NCBI GenBank assembly: GCA_025965495.1
Contig: JAOPWW010000368.1
Location: 1-5,898, forward strand
DNA: 5,898 nt
From: Frankiales bacterium
Lineage (GTDB): Bacteria; Actinomycetota; Actinomycetes; Mycobacteriales; SCTD01
Reading direction: 5' to 3'
Below are positions 1 through 5,898 of the stretch, in pieces. The notes under the pieces are model-generated. The model made no database searches and had not been told where the DNA came from. It saw only the letters and a program-made list of their open reading frames with translations. The first letter of the stretch is position 1. The number at the start of each line of letters is the position of its first letter. A program made the position numbers and the translations under genes.

Positions 1-1217
1 GGCTTGGGCGCTCCGGAGAGCGTCCCGGCCGGGAAGGTCGCCTTCAGGACGTCGAAGGCGCTCCGGCCGGCGGTGACGTCGCCGACGACGGTGCTCACGA
101 TGTGCATGACGTGGCTGTAGCGCTCGATCTGCATGAACTCGACGACGTCGACCGTGCCGGGGTCGCAGACCCGCCCGAGGTCGTTGCGGCCGAGGTCCAC
201 GAGCATGACGTGCTCGCTGCGCTCCTTGGGGTCGGCCAGCAGCTCGGCGGCCAGCGCCGCGTCCTCCTCCGGCGTCGCCCCGCGCGGCTTGGTGCCCGCG
301 ATGGGGTGCAGGACGGCGTGCCCGCCGGTGACCGTGACCAGGGCCTCCGGCGAGGAGCCGACGACGTCGAACGGGTGCTCGTGGCCGGCGAAGCGCAGCA
401 GGTACATGTACGGCGAGGGGTTGCTGGCACGCAGGACGCGGTAGACGTCGAGCGCGTCGGCCTGCGTCTCGACCTCGAACCGCTGGCTCAGCACGACCTG
501 GAACGCGTCGCCGGCCCGGATGTGCTCCTTGACCGTCTCGACCGCAGCCATGTGGTCCTCCGGGGAGGTCCGCCGCTGCACGTCCGGGACGGCGTCGAGG
601 TCCAGGGTCGCCACGCTCGGCGGCACCGGCGCCGACAGGCCCTCGGTCATGGCGTCGAGCCGGGCCAGGGCGTCGTCGTAGGAGCCGCCCTGGAGCACGT
701 TCGCGACCAGCAGGACCGTGCCGTCGGAGTGGTCCAGGACCGCGAGGTCGGTGACGAGCATCATCGCCAGCTCGGGCATCCCGAGCTCGTCGGGCGCCGT
801 GCTCGGCAGCCGCTCGATCCGGCGGACGACGTCGTAGCCGAGGTAGCCGACCATCCCGCCGGTGAACGGCGGGGCGCCGTCCTCCTTGGGGGTGCGCAGC
901 AGGGCGTCGGCCTCGCGCAGGGCCTCCAGCGGGTCCTCGCTGGTGGTCGGCAGCCCCTCGCCGACCCACAGCGCCTTGCCGTCGCGCTCGGTGAGGGTCG
1001 CCGCCGAACGCACGCCGACGAAGCTCCAGCGCGACCAGGAGCGGCCCTGCTCGGCGGACTCGAGCAGGAACGTCCCGGGACGGCCGCCGGCGAGCTTGCG
1101 GTACACCCCGACCGGGGTCTCGCCGTCGGCGAGCAGCCGGCGGGTGACGGCGGTGACGGCGGCGCCGGAGGCCGCGAACTGCTCGCGGGTGGGGCTGGTC
1201 GTGCCGATCCGGCTCAC
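1..1217 (-). CDS. trpE: Anthranilate synthase component I, TrpE (3' end cut by window)
   Basis: This enzyme makes anthranilate from chorismate, using ammonia passed on by the glutamine amidotransferase subunit TrpG, in the first committed step of tryptophan synthesis in the cytoplasm. There are 405 codons in view; the family is usually about 500 residues, so roughly the last 100 are missing. An N-terminal anthranilate synthase domain carries the LLES motif (residues 51-54), and the chorismate-binding domain begins near 220 with QVVLSQR at 240-246. NPSPYM at 266-271 and LLES are the two known tryptophan feedback elements, so the enzyme is probably inhibited by tryptophan. PIAGT (305-309, alanine rather than lysine) and GTLSGAPK just before the edge fit TrpE rather than the aminodeoxychorismate synthase PabB. 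The start is a GTG inside the hisI stop (GTGA, 4-bp overlap), which suggests translational coupling. No clear Shine-Dalgarno sequence is seen. Confidence 0.95.
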   Translation of the reverse strand, partial: MSRIGTTSPTREQFAASGAAVTAVTRRLLADGETPVGVYRKLAGGRPGTFLLESAEQGRSWSRWSFVGVRSAATLTERDGKALWVGEGLPTTSEDPLEALREADALLRTPKEDGAPPFTGGMVGYLGYDVVRRIERLPSTAPDELGMPELAMMLVTDLAVLDHSDGTVLLVANVLQGGSYDDALARLDAMTEGLSAPVPPSVATLDLDAVPDVQRRTSPEDHMAAVETVKEHIRAGDAFQVVLSQRFEVETQADALDVYRVLRASNPSPYMYLLRFAGHEHPFDVVGSSPEALVTVTGGHAVLHPIAGTKPRGATPEEDAALAAELLADPKERSEHVMLVDLGRNDLGRVCDPGTVDVVEFMQIERYSHVMHIVSTVVGDVTAGRSAFDVLKATFPAGTLSGAPK

Positions 1218-1600
1218 GCGGGCGCGCCGACGACGGCGGGCAGGACGGTGGCGTCGAAGCAGGTGCGGTCGCCGGTGTGGCACGCCCCCGAGCCGGCCTG
1301 GTCGACCTGCACCAGCAGGGTGTCGCCGTAGCAGTCTAGCGCGACGGACTTGACCCACTGCTGGCTGCCGGAGGTGTCGCCCTTGACCCAGTACTCCTGC
1401 CGGCTGCGCGACCAGTAGGTGGCGCGGCCGGTGGTGAGGGTGCGGTGCAGCGCCTCGTCGTCCATCCAGCCGACCATGAGGACCTCGCCGGTGTCGTGCT
1501 GCTGCGCCACGGCCACCACGAGGCCGTCGCGGTCGCGCTTGAGCTGCGCGGCGATCGCGGGGTCGAGGTCGGTCGGGCGGACGGCGGAGGCGCTGGTCAC
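1214..1600 (-). CDS. hisI: Phosphoribosyl-AMP cyclohydrolase, HisI
   Basis: This cytoplasmic zinc- and magnesium-dependent homodimer opens the adenine ring of phosphoribosyl-AMP, the third step of histidine synthesis. The protein has 128 residues, normal for a monofunctional HisI without the fused HisE pyrophosphatase. Family motifs are VLMVGWMDDEAL (40-51), YWSRSRQEYWVKGDTSG (62-78) and GACHTGDRTCF (105-115). The three zinc-ligand cysteines are C90, C107 and C114. The usual DCDxD metal motif reads DCYGD here (89-93), so the middle magnesium-ligand aspartate is tyrosine. The stretch between C90 and C107 also looks about one residue longer than in homologues I remember. The start is GTG at 1600, only 28 bp behind the stop of the upstream c-di-GMP gene, without a convincing Shine-Dalgarno sequence. 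The end overlaps trpE by 4 bp. The assignment is secure; full activity is slightly less so because of the tyrosine. Confidence 0.96.
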   Translation of the reverse strand: MTSASAVRPTDLDPAIAAQLKRDRDGLVVAVAQQHDTGEVLMVGWMDDEALHRTLTTGRATYWSRSRQEYWVKGDTSGSQQWVKSVALDCYGDTLLVQVDQAGSGACHTGDRTCFDATVLPAVVGAPA

Positions 1601-1628
1601 CCGGCCAGTCTGCCAGCCGGGCGCTCGC

Positions 1629-4391
1629 TCAGACGACCCGCAGCAGCGGCGGCGGACCGGTCGGCTGCGACGGCAGGACCGCGTCGAAGGCCGCCTCGAG
1701 CTCCCCGGCCGGGACGGGCCGGCTGAACAGGAACCCCTGCCCGAGGTCGCAGCCCATGACCTGCAGCGACTGCAGCTGCTCGGCCTCCTCGATGCCCTCG
1801 GCGACGACGACCAGGCCGAGGCTCTGGCCGAGCCGCACGATCGTGCGGGTCAGCTCCTCCTCGTCCGAGCCGGCCGCGACGCCGGACACGAAGGAGCGGT
1901 CGACCTTGAGGACGTCGACGGGGAAGCGGTGCAGGTAGGACAGCGAGGAGTAGCCGGTCCCGAAGTCGTCGATCGCGAGGCGCACGCCCCGGCGCTTCAG
2001 CGCGGCCAGGAGCTCCTGCATCTGCTCGTCGTGCTCGACCAGGACGCTCTCGGTGAGCTCGATGGTGAGGCCGCTGCCGGGGAGTCCGGCGTCGGCCAGG
2101 GCGGCGTCCACGGTGGCCAGGAAGCCGGGGTCGTCGAGCTGGCGCGAGGAGACGTTGACGGCGATGTCGAGCGCGGCGAGCTCGGGGCGGCCGGCCCGCC
2201 AGACGGCGGTCTGGCGGCAGGCCTCGCGCAGCACCCAGGCGCCGAGCTCCACGATCAGGCCGAGCTCCTCGGCGACGGGGATGAACTCGTCCGGGCCGAC
2301 CAGCCCGCGGACGGGGTGGCGCCAGCGCACGAGCGCCTCGCAGCCGACCCGGTCCCCGCTGGCGAGGGCGAAGGTCGGCTGGTACCAGACCTCGAGCTGC
2401 TGCCGCTCCACCGCGTGGCGCAGGTCCTCCTCGAGCTGCAGGCGGCGCACGAGCTCCAGGTGCATGCCGGGCTCGAACACGGCGTGGCCGTCGCCCCCGG
2501 ACGCCTTCGCCCGGTACATCGCGAGGTCGGCGTTGCGCATGAGCTCGTCCGCGGTCTCGTCCGTGCGCAGCAAGGCGATGCCGCAGCTCGAGCGCACCAG
2601 CACGTCGCGTCCGTCCAGGGCGACGGGGGCGCGCAGGGCCTCGGCGATCCGGGTCGCGACGTCGCTGCCGTCGTCGCCGTCGACGAGGTCCTCCAGCAGG
2701 ACGGCGAACTCGTCCCCGCCGAGCCGCGCGACGGTGTCGCCCGGACGGACGCAGCCGGTCAGCCGCTGGGCGACCTGGGTCAGCAGCCGGTCTCCCGCGC
2801 CGTGGCCGAGGGTGTCGTTGACGGCCTTGAAGCCGTCGAGGTCCAGGAACAGGACCGCCAGGCCCGTGCCCGACCGGCGGCTGCCGACCAGGGCGTGCTC
2901 CACGCGGTCGGCGAACAGCGACCGGTTCGCGAGGCCGGTGAGCGTGTCGTGGAACGCCTGGTGGGACAGCTCGAGCTCGAGCGCCCGCCGCTCGGTGACG
3001 TCGCGCACGTTGAGGACGTAGCCGCGGACGGCCTGCTCCTCGCCGAGGCTGGTCACGGTCGCCTCCACTGGCACGAGGTGCCCGGCGGCGTGGCGGACGT
3101 GACCGGTGAACACGCGGGCGGCGCCCGGCTCGCGGCGCAGCTCGGCGAACAGCGGCTGCAGCCGGGCGGCGTCCAGCGGCGCCCACCAGTGCAGCAGGGG
3201 CACGCCCTGCAGCGACGCCGGGGCGTGGCCGAAGTGGGCGGCGCTGGACGGGGTGACGTAGGTCAGCAGGAAGTCCTCGTCGACGACCGTCACGACGTCG
3301 GAGAGGTTCTGCACGAGGCTCCGGAACCACAGCTCCTGGCCGGCGAGCTCGCTGGTGCGGACCGTGAGCTCGCTGGTCCGGGCGGCGACCCGGGCCTCGA
3401 GCTCGCGGGTGAGCGAGGCGTTCTCCTGCAGAGCCAGCACCTGGCGGACCACGAGCAGGCCGACCAGCACCATCGTCCCCCAGGCGAGGAACGGGCCGAG
3501 CCGGCCGACGCCCACCTCCCGGACCACGTCGGCGGTCAGGGCGGCGAGCACCGCGACGTACGGGGCGACGACGCCGGCCCGGGCTCCGGACCCGGCGAGC
3601 TGCTCGGCCTCCTGGGCGGCCCGGGCCGGCACGCGCGCGGCGAGCCCGAGCAGCGTGAAGCCGACGAACCAGCCCAGGTCGATCGGGTGGCCGCTGAAGT
3701 ACCGGCCGTGCAGGGTGAGGTAGGCGAACCCGGAGTCACCGACGGCGAAGGCGGTGCAGCCCCCGCAGAGCAGCAGCAGCGACCCCACCGGCACCCGCGT
3801 GCCGTGGCGGGCCCGGGCCAGGGCCACCAGCGCCACGGTGCCGCAGACGACGTCGCCGACCGGGTAGAGCAGGCTGATCACGGCGGCGAAGGGCGTGTCC
3901 CCGCCGGCCTTGAGCGTGTCGGCCAGGACCAGCTCCCAGCTGACCATCCCGAGGCTGACCGAGACGACCAGCCCGTCGAGCACCAGGCGGACCCGGGTCG
4001 AGACCTGGGTCGGGCTGCCGGGCAGGGACAGCAGGCCGCTGACGAGGAAGGGGACCGCGGCCAGGTAGCCGGCGTCGGCCCAGGAGGGGAACGGGACCGC
4101 GCGGCCCTCGACCGACTCGTAGAACGTCCAGACCGCCTGGCCCAGCCCCCACGACAGTGCGCCGAGGCCGAGCAGGACCCAGGCCCGGCGGGCGGCGCCG
4201 GCGCGGCGGGCCCGGTGCAGGCACGAGCCGGCCGCGAGCACGGTGACGGTGACCAGGCCCGCGTTGGAGACCCATTGGCTCAGCCGCGTCTCGGTGCCGG
4301 ACAGGCGCATGGCGAGGAACCACACCACCACGGCGACGGCGGACAGGCCGTAGCGGAGCGGCAGGCGGACGCGGGTCACGGGTCGCTGCAC
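1629..4391 (-). CDS. Membrane-bound PAS-GGDEF-EAL cyclic di-GMP synthase/phosphodiesterase
   Basis: A 920-residue protein expected to make and degrade cyclic di-GMP at the inner face of the membrane. Residues 1 to about 320 contain about ten hydrophobic helices with short loops, probably a sensor region of a type common in actinobacterial GGDEF proteins. A charged linker helix (about 325-355) with a repeated RTSEL leads into a PAS domain (about 355-470). The GGDEF domain starts near HDTLTGLANR (481) and has an intact GGDEF (558-562) and an RPGD inhibitory site (549-552) five residues before it. The EAL domain (about 660-900) keeps EAL (685-687), N746, E778 and E781, D808 and D809 in DDFGTGYSS, K829, E865 and Q885. 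Both activities therefore look possible; which dominates cannot be read from sequence. The GTG start has AGGGGAG only 1 bp upstream, which is too close to be ideal; GTG four codons later is an alternative. The next gene downstream on the same strand is hisI. Confidence 0.95.
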   Translation of the reverse strand: MQRPVTRVRLPLRYGLSAVAVVVWFLAMRLSGTETRLSQWVSNAGLVTVTVLAAGSCLHRARRAGAARRAWVLLGLGALSWGLGQAVWTFYESVEGRAVPFPSWADAGYLAAVPFLVSGLLSLPGSPTQVSTRVRLVLDGLVVSVSLGMVSWELVLADTLKAGGDTPFAAVISLLYPVGDVVCGTVALVALARARHGTRVPVGSLLLLCGGCTAFAVGDSGFAYLTLHGRYFSGHPIDLGWFVGFTLLGLAARVPARAAQEAEQLAGSGARAGVVAPYVAVLAALTADVVREVGVGRLGPFLAWGTMVLVGLLVVRQVLALQENASLTRELEARVAARTSELTVRTSELAGQELWFRSLVQNLSDVVTVVDEDFLLTYVTPSSAAHFGHAPASLQGVPLLHWWAPLDAARLQPLFAELRREPGAARVFTGHVRHAAGHLVPVEATVTSLGEEQAVRGYVLNVRDVTERRALELELSHQAFHDTLTGLANRSLFADRVEHALVGSRRSGTGLAVLFLDLDGFKAVNDTLGHGAGDRLLTQVAQRLTGCVRPGDTVARLGGDEFAVLLEDLVDGDDGSDVATRIAEALRAPVALDGRDVLVRSSCGIALLRTDETADELMRNADLAMYRAKASGGDGHAVFEPGMHLELVRRLQLEEDLRHAVERQQLEVWYQPTFALASGDRVGCEALVRWRHPVRGLVGPDEFIPVAEELGLIVELGAWVLREACRQTAVWRAGRPELAALDIAVNVSSRQLDDPGFLATVDAALADAGLPGSGLTIELTESVLVEHDEQMQELLAALKRRGVRLAIDDFGTGYSSLSYLHRFPVDVLKVDRSFVSGVAAGSDEEELTRTIVRLGQSLGLVVVAEGIEEAEQLQSLQVMGCDLGQGFLFSRPVPAGELEAAFDAVLPSQPTGPPPLLRVV

Positions 4392-4392
4392 A

Positions 4393-4399
4393 CTCCCCT
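4393..4399 (-). promoter_or_regulatory. Possible Shine-Dalgarno sequence of the GGDEF-EAL gene
   Basis: On the minus strand this reads AGGGGAG, a good match to the anti-Shine-Dalgarno sequence. It lies only 1 bp before the GTG at 4391 and 13 bp before an in-frame GTG at 4379, so neither spacing is ideal. It supports initiation in this area but does not decide between the two starts, which differ by four residues ahead of the first membrane helix. Confidence 0.45.
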
Positions 4400-4406
4400 G
4401 TCGACC

Positions 4407-4442
4407 GGACCCCCCGGGTCCTTGAGGGGACCGCTCAAGGAC
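4407..4442. repeat. Overlapping inverted repeats in the divergent intergenic region
   Basis: Three inverted repeats share bases within 36 bp of the 77-bp gap between two divergent genes. The longest has perfect 9-bp arms, GTCCTTGAG at 4418-4426 and CTCAAGGAC at 4434-4442, with a 7-base spacer. A second has 6-bp arms, GGACCC at 4407-4412 and GGGTCC at 4416-4421, with a CCC spacer. A third pairs GGTCC at 4417-4421 with GGACC at 4428-4432. Because they share bases, only some can form at once. The position suits an operator for a dimeric regulator, or leader hairpins in either transcript. There is no run of T after the repeats on either strand, so an intrinsic terminator is unlikely. The repeats are read directly; the role is inferred. 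Confidence 0.6.
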
Positions 4443-4468
4443 GGGACGCCGCCTGCCGACGCAGCAGC

Positions 4469-5644
4469 GTGCGCTCCCTGCTGCCCGACGCCGCCCGGTC
4501 CGAGGGGACGGCCGCCCTCACGGCCGTGGAGCTCGCCGGTCCCGCCGACGACACCCCCTTCATCACCTACGACCTGGGGGTCGTCCGGCGTCAGGTCGCG
4601 GCCTTCCGGGACGCCTTCCGGGACCGGGTCGCGGTGCGCTACGCGGTGAAGTGCAACCCCGACCCGCTGGTCCTGGCCGCCGTCGCCTCCTCCGGGGGCG
4701 GCTTCGAGATCGCCAGCCTCGCCGAGCTCGACCTGGCGCTGGCCGCCGGGGCCCGGCCCGCCGACGTCCTCTACAGCAACCCCGTCAAGGCGCCCGGGCA
4801 CGTCGCCGGAGCTGCGGCCCGGGGCGTCGTGCGCTTCGCCGTCGACGCGCCCGAGGAGCTCGAGAAGGTCGCCCGGCACGCGCCCGGCGCGGGCGTCTAC
4901 GTGCGCCTCGCCGTCGACGACACGAGCAGCCGCTTCCCGCTGTCGGCGAAGTTCGGCACCACCCGCGAGGAGGCCCGGCGGCTGCTGCTGGCCGCTCCCG
5001 GCCTGGGCCTGGTGCCGGCCGGCCTGACCTTCCACGTCGGCTCGCAGTGCACCGACCCGGACGCCTGGGCCCACGCCGTGCGGCTGTGCGCGCCGCTGAT
5101 GGCCGAGCTGCAGGAGGGCGGCGTGCGGCTGCGGATGCTCGACGTCGGCGGCGGGTTCCCCGCCCGCTACGCGCCGTCGGAGGTGCTGCCGGACCTGCGC
5201 GACGTCGGCGCCCGGGTGCTGGAGGCCCTGGAGTCGCTGCCCTACGTGCCGGAGGAGCTGTACTGCGAGCCGGGCCGGGCCCTGGTCGCCGAGTCGGCGG
5301 TCCTCGGCGCCACGGTCATCGGGCGGGCCGAGCGGTCCGGCCGGGTCTGGGTCTACACCGACGTCGGCGCCTACAACGGCCTGATGGAGGCCGCGCAGAC
5401 CTCGGGGACGCTCGCCTTCCCGGTGACGACCTCCCGCACGGACCTGGCCGGAGGGCCCACCGTGCACTGCACGGTCACCGGGCCGAGCTGCGACTCCTCC
5501 GACACCCTGCTGCGCGACGCCGTCCTGCCGGCGGGCCTGGAGGTGGGCGACCGGGTCTACCTGGGCTCCGCCGGTGCCTACTCGGTCTGCTACGCCTCGA
5601 CCTTCAACGGCTTCCCCCTGCCGCGGGCGCGCTACGTCGGCTGA
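4469..5644 (+). CDS. Ornithine/lysine decarboxylase family protein, PLP fold type III
   Basis: This enzyme probably decarboxylates ornithine to putrescine, or lysine to cadaverine, to start polyamine synthesis in the cytoplasm. Its 391 residues match bacterial members. The N-terminal barrel has YAVKCNPDP with the PLP lysine K61, GFEIAS, HVGSQ (H189-Q193), DVGGGFP (225-231) and EPGR (267-270). The C-terminal domain has D298 in TDVGAYNGLME, the catalytic cysteine in GPSCDSSD (C341, D342) and GAYS with Y371. By motif these match K69, H197, E274, D332, C360, D361 and Y389 of mouse ornithine decarboxylase. The RPALY-like arginine motif of diaminopimelate decarboxylase is absent where GLMEA stands, which argues against LysA. 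Ornithine versus lysine preference cannot be decided by eye. GTG at 4469 is the first in-frame start after the divergent gene; it lacks a clear Shine-Dalgarno sequence. The 3' end overlaps the convergent transporter gene. Confidence 0.9.
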   Translation: MRSLLPDAARSEGTAALTAVELAGPADDTPFITYDLGVVRRQVAAFRDAFRDRVAVRYAVKCNPDPLVLAAVASSGGGFEIASLAELDLALAAGARPADVLYSNPVKAPGHVAGAAARGVVRFAVDAPEELEKVARHAPGAGVYVRLAVDDTSSRFPLSAKFGTTREEARRLLLAAPGLGLVPAGLTFHVGSQCTDPDAWAHAVRLCAPLMAELQEGGVRLRMLDVGGGFPARYAPSEVLPDLRDVGARVLEALESLPYVPEELYCEPGRALVAESAVLGATVIGRAERSGRVWVYTDVGAYNGLMEAAQTSGTLAFPVTTSRTDLAGGPTVHCTVTGPSCDSSDTLLRDAVLPAGLEVGDRVYLGSAGAYSVCYASTFNGFPLPRARYVG

Positions 5645-5898
5645 GGCTCCCTCGGCGTCCGCAGGACGAGCGGGCCGCACAGGGCCAGGAGCAGGCCGAC
5701 CGCACCCAGCAGTGCCAGCGCGACCGGCAGGCTGCTCCCGGCGCTGACGACCCCGACCAGCGGCGGGCCCGCGACGAACCCGCCGTAGCCGAGCGCGCTG
5801 ACCCGGGCGAGGTCCGCGCCCTGCCGGCCCGGCGCCGCCCGCTGCCCGACGGCGGTGTAGAGCACCGGTGCCAGCACGGACGCGCCCGCCCCGGCGAC
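5632..5898 (-). CDS. Major facilitator superfamily transporter, C-terminal part (5' end cut by window)
   Basis: The last 88 codons of a gene whose beginning lies beyond the right edge; the frame is open to the final base. The visible protein begins with an alanine- and glycine-rich helix (VAGAGASVLAPVLYTAVG), then a loop with charged residues, then LGYGGFVAGPPLVGVV followed by a short turn and a strongly hydrophobic helix ending in LRTPREPQPT. This arrangement, especially GYxGFxxGPPLxG near the end, is typical of the last three helices of twelve-helix MFS permeases or exporters. The substrate cannot be told. The TAG stop lies inside the 3' end of the convergent decarboxylase gene (13-bp overlap, both frames intact). 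A link to polyamine export is possible from position but has no sequence support. Confidence 0.85.
   Translation of the reverse strand, partial: VAGAGASVLAPVLYTAVGQRAAPGRQGADLARVSALGYGGFVAGPPLVGVVSAGSSLPVALALLGAVGLLLALCGPLVLRTPREPQPT

Larger units (their letters stand above)
4392..4468. promoter_or_regulatory. Divergent promoter region, GGDEF-EAL gene and decarboxylase
   Basis: This 77-bp gap separates the GTG starts of two divergent genes, so promoters for both should lie here or reach into the coding ends. Each arm of the 9-bp inverted repeat contains TTGAG, one per strand, which resembles part of a -35 element. However, I see no TANNNT-like -10 element at the right distance on either strand, and the region has very little A or T. 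The promoter positions are therefore not resolved. The location is inferred from gene orientation only. Confidence 0.5.

Noticed and set aside
102..1331. A 409-codon open frame on the plus strand opposite trpE and hisI
   Set aside because: The minus strand carries clear TrpE and HisI motifs over the same bases; the plus translation has no domain and the biased composition of a GC shadow frame.
1597..3330. A 577-codon open frame on the minus strand in another frame of the GGDEF-EAL gene
   Set aside because: It is arginine-, proline- and alanine-rich without domains, while the competing frame has every GGDEF and EAL motif.
4418..4442. The 9-bp inverted repeat as an intrinsic terminator
   Set aside because: It lies between two divergent gene starts, where no transcript should end, and no T run follows it on either strand.
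1419..4649. A 1076-codon open frame on the plus strand, antisense to the GGDEF-EAL gene
   Set aside because: Its translation is low-complexity (rich in G, A, R, E, Q and D) with no recognisable domain, and it runs across the divergent promoter gap into the decarboxylase in another frame. Long antisense frames are expected in very GC-rich coding DNA.
4469..5644. The decarboxylase as diaminopimelate decarboxylase LysA
   Set aside because: The arginine-containing RPALY-type substrate motif is missing, and HVGSQ, GPSCDSSD and GLMEA fit the ornithine/lysine group better.
4376..5680. A 434-codon open frame on the minus strand opposite the decarboxylase
   Set aside because: It has no family motif, spans the intergenic gap and overlaps the starts and ends of three better supported genes.
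5632..5877. An 81-residue small membrane protein starting at the GTG-type start at 5877
   Set aside because: The frame continues open to the window edge with further hydrophobic residues in an MFS-like arrangement, so this is the tail of a longer transporter.

Overview
The window is very GC-rich, with G or C at nearly every third codon position and frequent GTG starts. This codon use, together with a hisI-trpE pair, points to a high-GC actinobacterium; no closer assignment can be made from this sequence. Five genes are present, two of them cut by the window edges. Almost every base is coding, and the only non-coding stretches are 77 bp and 28 bp long.

Minus strand, positions 4391 down to 1: a large membrane-bound c-di-GMP turnover protein (about ten membrane helices, then PAS, GGDEF and EAL domains) is followed after 28 bp by hisI (phosphoribosyl-AMP cyclohydrolase, histidine step 3). 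hisI overlaps by 4 bp the start of trpE (anthranilate synthase component I, first step of tryptophan synthesis), which runs off the left edge. hisI and trpE are a coupled amino-acid biosynthesis pair. The signalling gene is probably an unrelated upstream neighbour, although the tight spacing allows readthrough.

Plus strand, 4469-5644: a fold-type III PLP decarboxylase of the ornithine/lysine decarboxylase group, probably making a diamine (putrescine or cadaverine). It is divergent from the c-di-GMP gene across 77 bp that contain overlapping inverted repeats, the only clearly non-coding structure in the window. At the right edge the C-terminal part of a major facilitator transporter converges on the decarboxylase, and the two reading frames overlap by 13 bp.

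I see no mobile element, RNA gene, CRISPR array or sign of recent transfer. Most of the window is ordinary chromosomal housekeeping. The points worth a second look are the structured divergent region joining a c-di-GMP enzyme to a polyamine enzyme, and a substitution at a metal-ligand position in HisI. I did not find convincing evidence of an undescribed system.
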